Positions 26,510 to 38,785 are shown, counted from the first letter of the stretch. The stretch is 64,000 nucleotides of DNA from Neotabrizicola shimadae (GCF_019623905.1 NZ_CP069370.1:3769001-3833000); one strand, 5' to 3'. Program-made: numbers and translations. Notes: generated by a model from the sequence alone, not told the origin.

Positions 26510-26527
26510 ATCCGGTAAATGCCGGAT
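26510..26527. promoter_or_regulatory. Inverted repeat ATCCGG-N6-CCGGAT between puuD and the LysR gene
   Basis: Seen: a perfect 6-bp inverted repeat with 6-bp spacer, 38 nt before the LysR ATG and 53 nt before the puuD start, in a locally AT-rich gap (GTTAATCCGGTAAATGCCGG). Known: LysR proteins bind imperfect palindromes in such divergent promoters. Inferred: operator for the LysR regulator and possibly puuD. Confidence 0.45.
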
Positions 26528-26565
26528 CACTTTCAAACAGCCCCGGAAGATCGCAGCGCGCGCCC

Positions 26566-27492
26566 ATGTCTTACGTGAACAACATCAAGATGTTCGTGCG
26601 TGTCTATGAATTGGGCAGCATGAGTGCGGCGGCGCGCGACCAGCGCACTTCGCCCGCCGTGGCATCGGCCCGGATCTCGGAACTGGAAAAGCACCTGGGC
26701 GTGCGCCTGTTCAACCGCACCACCCGCACTCTGCAGCCCACCGAGAACGGGCGGCTGTTCTATGACGGCGCGCGCCGCATCCTGGAATCCATCGACGAGG
26801 CCGAGGCCGCGGTGATGGATGTGACGCAGAACCCGCGTGGCACGGTCTTCGTGGCGGCGCCGCTTGGCATCGGGCGGCGGCTGATTGCGCCGGCGGTTCC
26901 GGCCTTCAAGGACGACTGGCCGCAGATCGACCTGCGATTGCGGCTGTCCGACCGCATCATCGACCTGGCGGCCGAGGGTCTGGACATGGCCTTTCATCTG
27001 GGGCTTCTGGAGGACTCGGCGTTGAAGGTGCGCCATGTCGCCGATTGCGCCCGGGTGCTGTGCGCCGCGCCGTCCTACATCGCGCAGCGCGGGATGCCCG
27101 AGGATGGGGCGGCGCTGGTGAGCGGGCGGCACGATTGCCTGAACCTGCGCTTTCCCGGCGCGCGCGAATTCCAGTGGACGCTGGCCACCCCGGACGGGCC
27201 GCGCCGGTTCGACATCACCGGTCCCTTCGAATCCGATGACGGCGATGTGCTGACCGGATGGGCGCTGGACGGGCGCGGCATCGTGATGAAACCGCTGTTC
27301 GAGGTGGCCGAGCATCTGGCAACCGGCGCGCTGGTGCCGGTGGCCACCGCCACGCCGCCCTTGCCGACCCAGCTTTCGGTGCTGACCCCGCACCGGCGGC
27401 TGAAGGACCCCAAGGTGCGGCTCTTCACCGAATTCGTCATTCCGCGCATCCGCGCCGAGATGGCCGCCCGTTTGGCCATCCTGCCCGCCTGA
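26566..27492 (+). CDS. LysR-family transcriptional regulator
   Basis: Seen: 308 residues. The N-terminal helix-turn-helix is at about residues 5-62 ([20 protein letters not shown], then [20 protein letters not shown]), followed by the two-lobed effector domain ([33 protein letters not shown]). The effector is unknown. It is divergent from puuD, with an inverted repeat between them, which makes puuD a candidate target. Its stop overlaps the queG start as TGATG, so queG is probably translated from the same message, although no functional link is known. Confidence 0.9.
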   Translation: MSYVNNIKMFVRVYELGSMSAAARDQRTSPAVASARISELEKHLGVRLFNRTTRTLQPTENGRLFYDGARRILESIDEAEAAVMDVTQNPRGTVFVAAPLGIGRRLIAPAVPAFKDDWPQIDLRLRLSDRIIDLAAEGLDMAFHLGLLEDSALKVRHVADCARVLCAAPSYIAQRGMPEDGAALVSGRHDCLNLRFPGAREFQWTLATPDGPRRFDITGPFESDDGDVLTGWALDGRGIVMKPLFEVAEHLATGALVPVATATPPLPTQLSVLTPHRRLKDPKVRLFTEFVIPRIRAEMAARLAILPA

Positions 27493-28544
27493 TGGCCGCG
27501 ACGCTGCGCGACCGGCTGGAGGTGCAGGCGCGGGCCGAGGGCTTCGTGGCCATGGGGATCTGCGCCCCTGACGCCATTCCGCGGGCGCCCGAACGGCTGG
27601 CGCGCTGGCTGGAGGCCGGGCGGCACGGTCAGATGGCCTGGATGGCCGAGCGCACCCATTGGCGGGCCGACCCCGCCGCGCTGTGGCCCGAGGCGCGAAG
27701 CGTCATCATGCTGGCCGAAAGCTATGCGCCCGAGGCCGATCCGCTGGCCATACTGGACCGGCCGGACCGGGCGGCGGTGTCGGTCTATGCGCAGGGCAAG
27801 GATTACCACGACCTGGTGAAGCGGCGGCTGAAGCGCCTGGGCCGCTGGTTGATCGACGAGGCCCGGCGAGAGGGCGAGGCGGCAGGGATCAAGGTCTTTG
27901 TCGATACCGCCCCGGTGATGGAAAAGCCGCTGGCCCAGGCGGCGGGGCTGGGCTGGCAGGGCAGGCACACCAACCTGTTGTCGCGGCAGTTCGGCAACTG
28001 GGTGTTCCTGGGCGCGATCTTCACGACGCTGGACCTGCCGAAGGATGCGCCCGAGGTTCAACATTGCGGCAGCTGCACCGCCTGCCTGGACATCTGCCCC
28101 ACCCGCGCCTTCCCCGCGCCCTTCCAGCTGGATGCCCGGCGCTGCATCTCTTACCTGACGATCGAACATCACGGGCCGGTGGACCCCGATCTGCGGGCGC
28201 TGATGGGCAACCGCATCTATGGCTGCGACGATTGCCTGGCGGTCTGCCCCTGGAACAAGTTCGCGGTGGCGGCGAGCGACATCGGATATGCCGCGCGGGA
28301 CCCGCAGGCGCCGGCCCTGGCGGAATTGGCCGGGCTGGACGATGCCGCCTTCCGCGCACGCTTTGCCGGGTCACCCGTCAAGCGCATCGGGCGCAACCGG
28401 TTCGTGCGCAACGTGCTTTATGCCATTGGCAACTCCGGCCTGCCCGCCCTGGCCGATGCGGCCCGTCCCCTGCTGGACGACCCCGATCCCGTGGTGGCCG
28501 AGGCGGCGGGTTGGGCGCTGAGGCGGCTTGCCGCCGAAGTCTGA
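27492..28544 (+). CDS. queG: Epoxyqueuosine reductase
   Basis: Reaction: the last step of queuosine biosynthesis, reducing epoxyqueuosine to queuosine at position 34 of GUN-anticodon tRNAs, with cobalamin and two [4Fe-4S] clusters. Seen: 350 residues; the two cluster motifs are [12 protein letters not shown] (about residue 191) and [13 protein letters not shown] (about residue 244). The N-terminal cobalamin-binding half includes [14 protein letters not shown] and [22 protein letters not shown]-terminal HEAT-like part ([13 protein letters not shown]) matches QueG. The ATG overlaps the LysR stop (TGATG). Complete and apparently functional. Confidence 0.95.
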   Translation: MAATLRDRLEVQARAEGFVAMGICAPDAIPRAPERLARWLEAGRHGQMAWMAERTHWRADPAALWPEARSVIMLAESYAPEADPLAILDRPDRAAVSVYAQGKDYHDLVKRRLKRLGRWLIDEARREGEAAGIKVFVDTAPVMEKPLAQAAGLGWQGRHTNLLSRQFGNWVFLGAIFTTLDLPKDAPEVQHCGSCTACLDICPTRAFPAPFQLDARRCISYLTIEHHGPVDPDLRALMGNRIYGCDDCLAVCPWNKFAVAASDIGYAARDPQAPALAELAGLDDAAFRARFAGSPVKRIGRNRFVRNVLYAIGNSGLPALADAARPLLDDPDPVVAEAAGWALRRLAAEV

Positions 28545-28639
28545 CCCCGCTTTCGGCGGATCGTGCCAATGCAGCATAACCGGATGCTTCGCATCGAGGC
28601 GATTCGCTGCCATGCTGGGGGCCCAACCGAGAGGAGGCC

Positions 28640-28828
28640 ATGATGTCCCGTCACCTCGCCGACCATCGCAGCCCGCCCAGGGGCACGCGCGCGAAGGAGT
28701 TCCTGCGGATCGAACGGGAGGAGCTGGGGCGGCTGTGGCAGCAGCTGTTCCGCCGCCCGGTGCCGGTGCCTGTGACCGGCCGCCGCACGGCCGAGTTCTG
28801 CCGCATCGACCGCGGCCGCAGCGCCTGA
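28640..28828 (+). CDS. Small basic hypothetical protein (62 residues)
   Basis: Seen: a short frame starting MMSRHLADHRSPPRGTRAKE with a strong GAGAGGAGG ribosome site 2-5 nt before the tandem ATG codons, which argues for translation. It is rich in Arg and lacks a signal peptide or membrane helix; the middle (FLRIEREELGRLWQQLFRRP) should form an amphipathic helix. It lies between queG and radC on the same strand. Not recognised. It could be a real small protein or a chance frame in GC-rich sequence. Confidence 0.45.
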   Translation: MMSRHLADHRSPPRGTRAKEFLRIEREELGRLWQQLFRRPVPVPVTGRRTAEFCRIDRGRSA

Positions 28829-28870
28829 GGCGTTAACCAGGTCTTCACCAAGGCGGGGCAGGCTGGCGGC

Positions 28871-29638
28871 ATGAGCCAGAACTCCGCCTTCCGCGAAGCC
28901 GCCCTTCCCCTTTTCCCCGCCGGGGACGAGGATGAGGCCGAAGCCGCGCCGCTGCCCGACCGGCTGCCATCGTACATCAAGGACCACCGCGCCCGGCTGC
29001 GTGCCCGCTTCATGGAGGGTGGGGCGCAGGCGATGCCGGACTACGAACTGCTGGAGCTTCTCTTGTTCCGCACCATCCCCCGGCAGGATGTCAAACCGCT
29101 GGCGCGCCTGCTGCTGGACACGTTCGGCGACCTGAACCGGGTGGTCACCGCCAGCCCCGCGCGCCTGTCCGCGGTCAAGGGCGTGGGCGAGGCGGTGGTG
29201 CAGGACCTCAAGATCCTGGAAGCCGTGGCGCAGCGCATGATGCGGGCGCGGGTCATGCACCGGCCGGTGCTGTCGTCCTGGGATGCGCTTCTGGACTATT
29301 GCCACACCGCCATGGCGCACCGGGAAACCGAACAGTTCCGCATCCTGTTCCTGGACCGCAAGAACGTGCTGATCGCAGACGAGGAACAGGCGAAGGGCAC
29401 GGTGGATCATGTCCCCGTCTATCCGCGCGAGGTGGTGAAACGCGCGCTGGAGCTGAACGCCAGCGCGCTGATCCTGGTCCACAATCACCCCTCAGGCGAC
29501 CCCACGCCAAGCCAGGCCGACATCTCGATGACGCTGCAGGTGCAGGAGGCGGCGCAGGTTCTGGGCATCACGCTGCACGACCATCTGATCATCGGCAAAT
29601 CGCGCGAGGTCAGCTTTCGCAGCCAGGGCTACTTCTGA
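28871..29638 (+). CDS. radC: RadC family protein (JAMM/MPN domain)
   Basis: Family: widespread RadC proteins, once linked to DNA repair; their true role is unclear. Seen: 255 residues with an N-terminal helix-hairpin-helix part ([20 protein letters not shown], about residues 99-118) and the C-terminal JAMM metal-binding motif [14 protein letters not shown] (about 203-216), which carries the two histidines and the aspartate. The signature is complete, so metallo-isopeptidase-like chemistry is possible. Chromosomal RadC also occurs next to mobile islands, but nothing mobile is visible here. Its stop overlaps the convergent methyltransferase stop by 10 bp. Confidence 0.93.
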   Translation: MSQNSAFREAALPLFPAGDEDEAEAAPLPDRLPSYIKDHRARLRARFMEGGAQAMPDYELLELLLFRTIPRQDVKPLARLLLDTFGDLNRVVTASPARLSAVKGVGEAVVQDLKILEAVAQRMMRARVMHRPVLSSWDALLDYCHTAMAHRETEQFRILFLDRKNVLIADEEQAKGTVDHVPVYPREVVKRALELNASALILVHNHPSGDPTPSQADISMTLQVQEAAQVLGITLHDHLIIGKSREVSFRSQGYF

Positions 29639-30336
29639 CCTTGCCGCCGCGCCGCCTGTTTGCGGCGCCGCTGTTCGGCCACCGCCAGCTTTTCCGCATC
29701 GGCCACGTCCAGCAGGTCGGGCGTCAGCACGACCTTGCGCGCATCGAACACCGCGGGCGCCACGAACCACCAGGAGGGGAACCTTGCATAAGGCTCGTCG
29801 GATAGCTCGGCGGTCACGTTCAGCGTCACGCCAAGCTGCGCCACGAAATCGTTGACCGCCCAGACGACCAGCGGCCAGTCCGCCAGCGAATAGTCGTCCC
29901 CCGCCATCACACCGCCCGGCTTCAGCTTGGGCAGCCAGTCCACCAGGGTGCGGCCGCCTTCTTCGCCGGTATGGGCGTAGCCGTCGACATAGATGAAATC
30001 GAAGAAGGCATCGGGAAACAGGTCCAGTGCCTGATCGAAGGTCATGCGCAACAGGCGGCAGGGTGACAGCAGGCCCACCGCGGCCAACGCCTTCTTGTAT
30101 TCGCGCGTGTTGTGCAGGTCGCCGTAAACATCGACGCCGAAGTAGTGGTCGAACCGGCCCGAGGCCACCATGCGCGCGGCAAAGCCGCCCGCCGCCACGC
30201 CCAGTTCGATGCCGATGTTGCCCTGCGGCGGCAGGCAGTCGGCCACCGACCAGCGCGCCTTGCCGGGGTGAACCACCGGGACCACCGGCGCCATCCGGGC
30301 CACCGCCAGGGCGCGCAGGTCGTCCTTGTGGCTCAC
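29629..30336 (-). CDS. Class I SAM-dependent methyltransferase-like protein
   Basis: Seen: 235 residues starting at GTG 30336 ([20 protein letters not shown]), which overlaps the upstream stop as GTGA. The SAM-binding motif I region is [19 protein letters not shown] (about residues 40-58), followed by [12 protein letters not shown], with an acidic end of the second strand, [15 protein letters not shown] and [13 protein letters not shown]. This is the Methyltransf_24 layout. The substrate is unknown; such proteins often act on sugars or small molecules. The C-terminus is a charged Arg/Lys/Gln tail. It is coupled to the PBP-OmpA gene. Confidence 0.8.
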   Translation of the reverse strand: MSHKDDLRALAVARMAPVVPVVHPGKARWSVADCLPPQGNIGIELGVAAGGFAARMVASGRFDHYFGVDVYGDLHNTREYKKALAAVGLLSPCRLLRMTFDQALDLFPDAFFDFIYVDGYAHTGEEGGRTLVDWLPKLKPGGVMAGDDYSLADWPLVVWAVNDFVAQLGVTLNVTAELSDEPYARFPSWWFVAPAVFDARKVVLTPDLLDVADAEKLAVAEQRRRKQAARRQGQK

Positions 30337-31889
30337 GGCACGTCTTCCCCGTCGGCGCCTTCGTTTAGCGCGGCCTTGGCCCAGTCGCCAAGCGCGGGCT
30401 TCACCCACAGCTCGACCCGCCGGTTCAGGTGCCGGCCCGGCCCCGTCTTGTCGCAGGCGAGCGGCATCGCCTCGCCAAAGGCAAAGACGATGGGCAGGCG
30501 GTCATCCGGCAGATCGGGCGCCGCCCCGATCAGGGCCGAGCGCACCATTTCGGCCCGCTGGCGTGACAGTTCCAGGTTGGCCTCTGACGCGCCTTCACCG
30601 TCGGAAAACCCCGCCAGCACCAGCACCTCGTCGCGGAACGCCCCCGCGCCAAGAAGTCGGGCAAGGTCCAGCACGTTTTCCTGGCTTTGCGCGTCAAGCT
30701 CGGTCGAGCCGTCCTGGAAGCGGAAGGTCAGCGACACCCGGTCGGCCCCCGCCATCACGCCGACCAGCCGCTGCAGGTCGGCCAGCGTGGTTTCCTCGCC
30801 CGCGCCCTCGATGGCATTGATCAGGCGGAACCCGTCGGCGGTCATCGGCTGGCGTTCGGGGCGGCGATCCACATAGCCGGCCTCGGCCACGGCGATCTGC
30901 GCCGCGGGCGTGCCCAGAAACTCCAGGAACTCGCGCGCCAGAAGCGGCAGGCGGTGGCGCGGGGTCACGAACAGGATGGGCAGCGACAGGGGGTAATCCT
31001 CGGCCTTCACCGCCAGACGCGAGGGCAGGAGGGGAAAGCCGCAGCTGTCGGTCATCGGCAAGAGCTTGGCCGGCTCGACCGCGACCCGCCCGGTCACCGC
31101 AATGGCCCAAGGGTCCGCCGCGACGGCCAGCGCCAGCGAGGCAAGGTCAGGATGCGTGATCGCGGCCTGCACCGGCCGGCCAAGCCGGGCGGTCAGGGCG
31201 CGGCTCAGGTCGGCTTCGGGCATCAGGGCGTGAAGCACCAAGGGCATGTCCGGCCCGCCGATCTGCGCCCAGTTGTCCACCTCGCCCGACAGCACCCGCG
31301 CCAGATCGGGGGTCGAGATCGCGGGCGTCGGGTTGTCGGGCGACACGATGGTGACCAGCGCATCCAGCGCCACCGCGCGGCTTGCCAGCCCCGGCTCTGG
31401 CCCGGCGGCCAGCACCAGTTCGGCCTCGCGCGCCTTCAGCGTGGCGCGGGCCATCTCGGCCGGCTGCGCCGCAAAGCTGACATCGGCCAGCACCTGCCCG
31501 CCCGTCCGGTCGATCAGCTGCGCCGAAAAGCCGGGGCCTTCCCCGCGCTGGAAGTCATAGCCGCGTACCCTCGCGAAGGCCTCGAACAGCGGCGGCACCA
31601 GCGCCGCCCCGGCATCGGCAACGCCCACCACGCGGATCGCTGCGCGCGGCGCCACAAGGTCGGGGCAGCCCGGCCCTTCGCAGATCACCCCTTCGGCATC
31701 CACCGTCAGGGGGCCGTAATCCGTGTCGATGCGGTAGAACTCGCCATCGAAGCTTTGCAGGATGCCGGCAATGGTCAGCCCACCATCGCGCGCGACCAGC
31801 GCCACGTCCTGCGCCACGGCCGGGCGCGCAAGCAAAAGCGCGGCGAAGACCGCCGCGCGCGCCAAAGCCCGCCAGATGCCGGCACCCAT
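30333..31889 (-). CDS. Periplasmic PBP-like domain fused to a C-terminal OmpA peptidoglycan-binding domain
   Basis: Seen: 518 residues with a signal peptide (AVFAALLLARPAVAQ). The middle, about residues 85-345, looks like a phosphate-type (PstS-like) binding fold: IRVVGVADAGAALVPPLFEA, STPDLARVLSGEVDNWAQIGG, YPLSLPILFVTPR. The last 130 residues are an OmpA-like domain (VSLTFRFQDGSTELDAQSQEN; LSRQRAEMVRSALIG; LNRRVELWV). Inferred: a binding or sensing module tethered to the cell wall. The architecture is seen in other Rhodobacteraceae, where it is usually named a substrate-binding/OmpA protein, but no ligand is known. Its TGA overlaps the downstream methyltransferase GTG. Confidence 0.8.
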   Translation of the reverse strand: MGAGIWRALARAAVFAALLLARPAVAQDVALVARDGGLTIAGILQSFDGEFYRIDTDYGPLTVDAEGVICEGPGCPDLVAPRAAIRVVGVADAGAALVPPLFEAFARVRGYDFQRGEGPGFSAQLIDRTGGQVLADVSFAAQPAEMARATLKAREAELVLAAGPEPGLASRAVALDALVTIVSPDNPTPAISTPDLARVLSGEVDNWAQIGGPDMPLVLHALMPEADLSRALTARLGRPVQAAITHPDLASLALAVAADPWAIAVTGRVAVEPAKLLPMTDSCGFPLLPSRLAVKAEDYPLSLPILFVTPRHRLPLLAREFLEFLGTPAAQIAVAEAGYVDRRPERQPMTADGFRLINAIEGAGEETTLADLQRLVGVMAGADRVSLTFRFQDGSTELDAQSQENVLDLARLLGAGAFRDEVLVLAGFSDGEGASEANLELSRQRAEMVRSALIGAAPDLPDDRLPIVFAFGEAMPLACDKTGPGRHLNRRVELWVKPALGDWAKAALNEGADGEDVP

Positions 31890-31906
31890 TATTGCCTGCC
31901 CACCCC

Positions 31907-32911
31907 TCAGTTCGTGGCGGCGATCTTCACGGCGGGGGCAAGATTCTTCAACACCAGAATGTCACCCACGGCCGAACAGTCGGGCATCGCGAGGGTCAGT
32001 TCCTCGGTCGAGGTCGCGCCGGCACTTGCGGTCAGCAGTTCGCCCAGCATCTCCCGTCCGCAGGTCGATTCCATCACCGGCGCCTCGATCACGATTTCCG
32101 GGGCCGGGCCAGGGATGGACGGGAAGGTATAGACCGCCGCCTGCAGGGGCAGGGCGACCGAGGCGTCGCCCAGGACCATCATCCAGCCGCCGGTCGCGGG
32201 CTGGCCCGACACCGGCAGATGCGGTGCGCCGGCCCAGACATGGCCGGGATCGCCGTAATCCGCGCCGTTCTCGAAGGCATGAAGCTGAAACTCGTCCGGT
32301 CCCTGCCACTGCACGGCAAAGCGGCGATAGCTGGCGGCATCCGGCAGGGCGACGTTGGCCGTAGCCTGCGTTCCGTCCTCGAACAGGACCGAGACCGTGG
32401 CCTCGGGCGCCATTCCGGGCAGGGCGAGGGTCAGCTGGCCCTGTTCGCTGGTGCGGGCGGTGACGGCCAGCCCGGCATGGCGCAGGACCACCCGCTGCCC
32501 CGCATCGCAGGGCGCCGAAAGCGAAACGCCGATGGTCGCCTGCGGGCCGGCGCGCAACAGCAGGGCGCGGTCACAGGCAGAGGCCTGGCTGGGGACATGC
32601 AGGTCGGGTGCCACCAGTGCGGGCAGCGCGGTTTCCGGCCCCGGCAGCGTGGCCTGGACCGCCTCGGCCCGTGTGGGGGCGGTGCCAGCGGGGGCAGGGG
32701 ACATGCCGGGCAGGGCGGGCAACGACAGCGTCATGGACATGTTGGGCATCGTCTCGGTCGCGGGCCCGGCCGCAACCTGCTGGATGTCCTGCGGCTTGGA
32801 CAGCGCGCCCTGACGCGGATCGGCAAAGCGTGTCTGGACCAGCTGGCCGGCTGCCACGGCCACCCCCAGGATGGCAATCACGCGAACAAGTCGTCTGGTC
32901 CGATTCTGCAT
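31907..32911 (-). CDS. Membrane-anchored protein with two Cys-bearing repeat modules, downstream of secA
   Basis: Seen: 334 residues. An N-terminal signal anchor (VRVIAILGVAVAAGQLVQ) is followed by a Pro/Met-rich linker. Two similar beta-rich modules come next, each opening and closing with Cys: ACDRALLLRAGPQ to SLSAPCDAGQRVVLRHAG (about residues 110-150), and TCGREMLGELLTASAG to LAMPDCSAVGDILVLKNLAP at the C-terminus. The paired cysteines could form disulfides in the periplasm. Homologues next to secA are often annotated 'translocase', probably only from this proximity. The PBP-OmpA gene follows after 17 nt. Function unknown. Confidence 0.7.
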   Translation of the reverse strand: MQNRTRRLVRVIAILGVAVAAGQLVQTRFADPRQGALSKPQDIQQVAAGPATETMPNMSMTLSLPALPGMSPAPAGTAPTRAEAVQATLPGPETALPALVAPDLHVPSQASACDRALLLRAGPQATIGVSLSAPCDAGQRVVLRHAGLAVTARTSEQGQLTLALPGMAPEATVSVLFEDGTQATANVALPDAASYRRFAVQWQGPDEFQLHAFENGADYGDPGHVWAGAPHLPVSGQPATGGWMMVLGDASVALPLQAAVYTFPSIPGPAPEIVIEAPVMESTCGREMLGELLTASAGATSTEELTLAMPDCSAVGDILVLKNLAPAVKIAATN

Positions 32912-33062
32912 CTGCCCATCCTCCGATGGCGGTCGATGCAGAAAGAGCTAGGCCGTCAACCGGGCGGGCAGATGGCGAAATGGCGGAATGTTTCCTGATG
33001 TCAGGGCCGGAATCGGGCGGACGTGGCGCATGTCGGCCGCGCCCGTCCCTTTCCGGCCACAA

Positions 33063-35810
<2,748 letters not shown>

Positions 35811-36023
35811 GTTTTCTCCGCCTGGTCGTTCCTGACATGATCGTGTGAGGCATTGAACCAAGCGGCCTTGCCCGCTTTCGCCGCCTTCCATAGAAGAGCC
35901 GGGAAGGCGCCGGGCGCGCCCCGCTTCAGCGGCCGTCTCACGCGACTGCCGCGATGTAGTGGGAACACCCGGTCAAGTCAACGCCGCGCCGGGTCGCGGC
36001 CCGATCATGAGGAAGTGAGAATC

Positions 36024-36875
36024 ATGAAACATGCCGGTCTTTGGGCGGCCCTGATGCTGTCGGCCGCCTTGGCCACGCCGGCCCTGGCCCAGGATGCCGC
36101 GCCGACCGCCGCCACCGTGGTGGCGACCGTCAACGGCACCGACATCACGCTTGGCCACATGATCGCGCTGCGCGAACGCCTGCCCGCGCAGTACCAGTCC
36201 CTGCCGGATGACGTGCTGTTCAAGGGCATCCTTGACCAGTTGGTCCAGCAGGAAGTGCTGATGGAATCGGTGGAAAACGCCATCACGCTGCGCGACGACC
36301 TGAACCTGCAGAACGACCGGCGGGGCTATCTTTCGCAGCAGGCCCTCGTGCCCGTGGTGACCGCCGCCGTTACCGAAGAGGCGATCAAGGCCGAATACGA
36401 TGCGCGCATCGCCGCCATTCCGCCCGCGACCGAATACCACGCAGCCCACATCCTGGTGGACAGCGAAGAAAAGGCGAAGGAACTGAAGGCCCAACTGGAT
36501 GGCGGCGCCGATTTCGCCGAACTGGCCAAGGCCAATTCCACCGACACCGGCTCGGGCGCACAAGGCGGCGACCTTGGCTGGTTCGGCACCGGCATGATGG
36601 TGAAACCCTTCGAAGATGCGGTGATCGCGGCCCAGATCGGCAAGGTCACCGATCCGGTGCAGTCCGATTTCGGCTGGCACCTGATCCTGGTGCAGGAAAC
36701 CCGCCCTGCCGCCCCGCCCGCCCTGGACGAACTGCACGACGAAATCGCGCAGGATCTGGAACAGAAGGCGATCGAGGCCAAGGTCGAGGAACTGACCAAG
36801 GCCGCCAAGATCGAAAAGCACGGCGAAGGGCTTGATCCGGCCGTTCTGAAGAACACCGCTCTGATCGACCAGTAA
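36024..36875 (+). CDS. Periplasmic parvulin-type peptidyl-prolyl isomerase (PpiC/SurA-like)
   Basis: Role: folds or chaperones outer-membrane and periplasmic proteins by proline isomerisation. Seen: 283 residues with a signal peptide (MKHAGLWAALMLSAALATPALAQ). An N-terminal SurA-like helical part follows, then one parvulin domain at about residues 130-225 with AAHILVDSEEKAKEL, GGDLGWFGTG and FGWHLILV, and a charged helical C-terminus. ATG 36024 has AGGAAGTGAG upstream, while a longer frame to 35853 lacks a signal peptide. It is divergent from secA, a sensible pairing for export and folding, and 35 nt ahead of argJ on the same strand. Confidence 0.9.
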   Translation: MKHAGLWAALMLSAALATPALAQDAAPTAATVVATVNGTDITLGHMIALRERLPAQYQSLPDDVLFKGILDQLVQQEVLMESVENAITLRDDLNLQNDRRGYLSQQALVPVVTAAVTEEAIKAEYDARIAAIPPATEYHAAHILVDSEEKAKELKAQLDGGADFAELAKANSTDTGSGAQGGDLGWFGTGMMVKPFEDAVIAAQIGKVTDPVQSDFGWHLILVQETRPAAPPALDELHDEIAQDLEQKAIEAKVEELTKAAKIEKHGEGLDPAVLKNTALIDQ

Positions 36876-36910
36876 TCGCCCGCAACAGACGGCGCGCAAC
36901 GGAGGGACCG

Positions 36911-38272
36911 ATGGCACAGACCGACTGGAAAGCCGAAGCCAAGAAGCTGAAGAAGAAGGTCGACAAGCTGAAGTCCCGCCTGACGGAGGGGGCGACCGAT
37001 CTGGTCGCCGCCGCCTCCGAGGCGGTGGCCAAGGCGGCCAAGCCTGTCTCTCCCCTTGCGCCCGCCGGTGGCTTCCCCGCGCTGCCCGCCATCGCCGGCG
37101 TGGAATTCGCCGCCGCCGAGGCCGGCGTGAAGTACAAGAACCGCACCGACGTCATGCTGGTGCGGCTGGCCTCCGGCACGGTGATTGCCGGGGCCTTCAC
37201 CACATCCGCCACCCGTTCGGGCTGTGTGCGCGACTGCCAGGCCAAGCTCGCCGGCAAACCGGACCTTTCCGCCGGGGCCGCGATCATCGTGAATTCGGGC
37301 AATTCCAATGCCTTCACCGGCAAGGTGGGGGACGAGGCGGTCGCCGCCGTCACCGGCGGCGTGGCCTCTGCCCTTGGCATCCCGGCCGCGCGCGTGTTCT
37401 CTTCCTCTACCGGCGTCATCGGCGAACCCTTGCCGCATGACCGCATCACCGCCCGCATCCCCGACCTGGTGGCCGGGCTCTCCGGCGATGGCATCGCCAT
37501 GGCCGCCAAGGCGATCATGACGACCGACACCTTCCCCAAGGGCGCCTCTGCCGAAGTGGAAGGCGAGGGCGGCCCGATCCGCATCGCCGGCATCGCCAAG
37601 GGTTCGGGCATGATCGCGCCCGACATGGCCACCATGCTGGTCTATATCTTCACCGATGCGAAGATCTCGTCCGCCACGCTGCAGAAAATGGTCTCGCGCA
37701 ACGTGGGCGCGACCTTCAATTCGATCACCGTGGACAGCGACACCTCCACCTCCGACACGCTGCTTGTCGCCGCCACCGGCCAAAGCCCGGCGGCCGAGGT
37801 GAAGGGCGCCACGGCCCGCGCCTTCGAAAAGGCCCTGGCCGGCGTGATGCGCGACCTTGCGCTGCAGGTCGTGCGCGATGGCGAGGGCGCGACGAAACTG
37901 GTCGAGGTGCGCGTCACCGGCGCCGCCAGCGACGAAGACGCCGCCAAGGTCGCCTTCGCCATCGCCAACTCGCCGCTGGTCAAGACCGCCATCGCCGGCG
38001 AAGACCCGAACTGGGGCCGCATCGTCATGGCCGTGGGCAAATCCGGCGCCCAGGCCGACCGCGACCGCCTGACCATCCGCCTGGGCGACATCGTCCTGGC
38101 CCGCAACGGCTGGCGCGACCCGTCCTACACCGAAGAGGCGGGCGCTGCCTACATGAAGCAGGCGGAACTGGTCATCGCCGTGGACCTGGGCCTCGGCAAG
38201 TCCAGCCGCACGGTCTGGACCTGCGACTTGACCCACGCCTACATCGAGATCAACGCCGACTACCGGTCGTGA
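36911..38272 (+). CDS. argJ: Bifunctional ornithine acetyltransferase / N-acetylglutamate synthase with an extra N-terminal extension
   Basis: Reaction: moves acetyl from N-acetylornithine to glutamate (and may use acetyl-CoA) in arginine synthesis. The protein self-cleaves before a threonine to give two subunits. Seen: 453 residues. The cleavage motif KGSGMIAPDMATML puts the nucleophile at Thr241. The conserved core begins near residue 46 at VSPLAPAGGF. Before it lies a lysine/alanine-rich stretch (KAEAKKLKKKVDKLKSRLTE) that most ArgJ proteins, near 400-410 residues, lack. GGAGGG 4 nt before ATG 36911 supports the long form. The mutT gene follows after 7 nt. Confidence 0.93.
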   Translation: MAQTDWKAEAKKLKKKVDKLKSRLTEGATDLVAAASEAVAKAAKPVSPLAPAGGFPALPAIAGVEFAAAEAGVKYKNRTDVMLVRLASGTVIAGAFTTSATRSGCVRDCQAKLAGKPDLSAGAAIIVNSGNSNAFTGKVGDEAVAAVTGGVASALGIPAARVFSSSTGVIGEPLPHDRITARIPDLVAGLSGDGIAMAAKAIMTTDTFPKGASAEVEGEGGPIRIAGIAKGSGMIAPDMATMLVYIFTDAKISSATLQKMVSRNVGATFNSITVDSDTSTSDTLLVAATGQSPAAEVKGATARAFEKALAGVMRDLALQVVRDGEGATKLVEVRVTGAASDEDAAKVAFAIANSPLVKTAIAGEDPNWGRIVMAVGKSGAQADRDRLTIRLGDIVLARNGWRDPSYTEEAGAAYMKQAELVIAVDLGLGKSSRTVWTCDLTHAYIEINADYRS

Positions 38273-38279
38273 CCGCGCG

Positions 38280-38678
38280 ATGAAGGTCGTCCTTGTCGCT
38301 GCTGTCGCGCTTGTCGATCCCGACGGCCGCGTGCTTCTGGCACAGCGGCCCGAGGGCAAGTCGCTGGCCGGCCTGTGGGAGTTTCCGGGCGGCAAGGTCG
38401 AACCGGGCGAATCGCCCGAAACCGCCCTGATCCGCGAGCTGCAGGAAGAACTGGGGATCGAGACGAAATCCAGCTGCCTCGCGCCCCTGACCTTCGCCAG
38501 CCACGGCTACGACGACTTCCACCTGCTCATGCCGTTGTTCGTCTGCCGCCGGTGGGAGGGAATCGCCCATGGCCGCGAGGGCCAGGCCCTGGCCTGGGTG
38601 CCCCCCAACCGTCTGCGCGACTATCCCATGCCCCCCGCAGACCTGCCCCTGATCCCGATTCTGCGCGACTGGCTGTGA
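38280..38678 (+). CDS. mutT: Nudix hydrolase, MutT (8-oxo-dGTP diphosphatase)
   Basis: Role: hydrolyses oxidised guanine nucleotides so that they are not built into DNA. Seen: 132 residues, MutT length, with the full Nudix box GGKVEPGESPETALIRELQEELGI (about residues 37-60; the glutamates are all present). ALVDPDGRVLLAQRPEGKSLAGLWEFPGGK is the typical MutT lead-in. The ATG is 7 nt after the argJ stop, so the two are co-transcribed. Other Nudix specificities cannot be excluded, but size and lead-in fit MutT. Confidence 0.88.
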   Translation: MKVVLVAAVALVDPDGRVLLAQRPEGKSLAGLWEFPGGKVEPGESPETALIRELQEELGIETKSSCLAPLTFASHGYDDFHLLMPLFVCRRWEGIAHGREGQALAWVPPNRLRDYPMPPADLPLIPILRDWL

Positions 38679-38785
38679 GTCGCGCGCAAATCGCGCGACA
38701 GAAATACACAATTAAGACAAATTGGTGATGGAAATCTGTCCAGCGCGAGATATTGTTTATCCAGTGTCAAAGGGGGGATTGACAG

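Noticed and set aside
28871-29638. radC as a sign of a mobile island
   Set aside because: RadC-type genes occur on islands, but no integrase, att repeat, tRNA or composition break is visible around this one.
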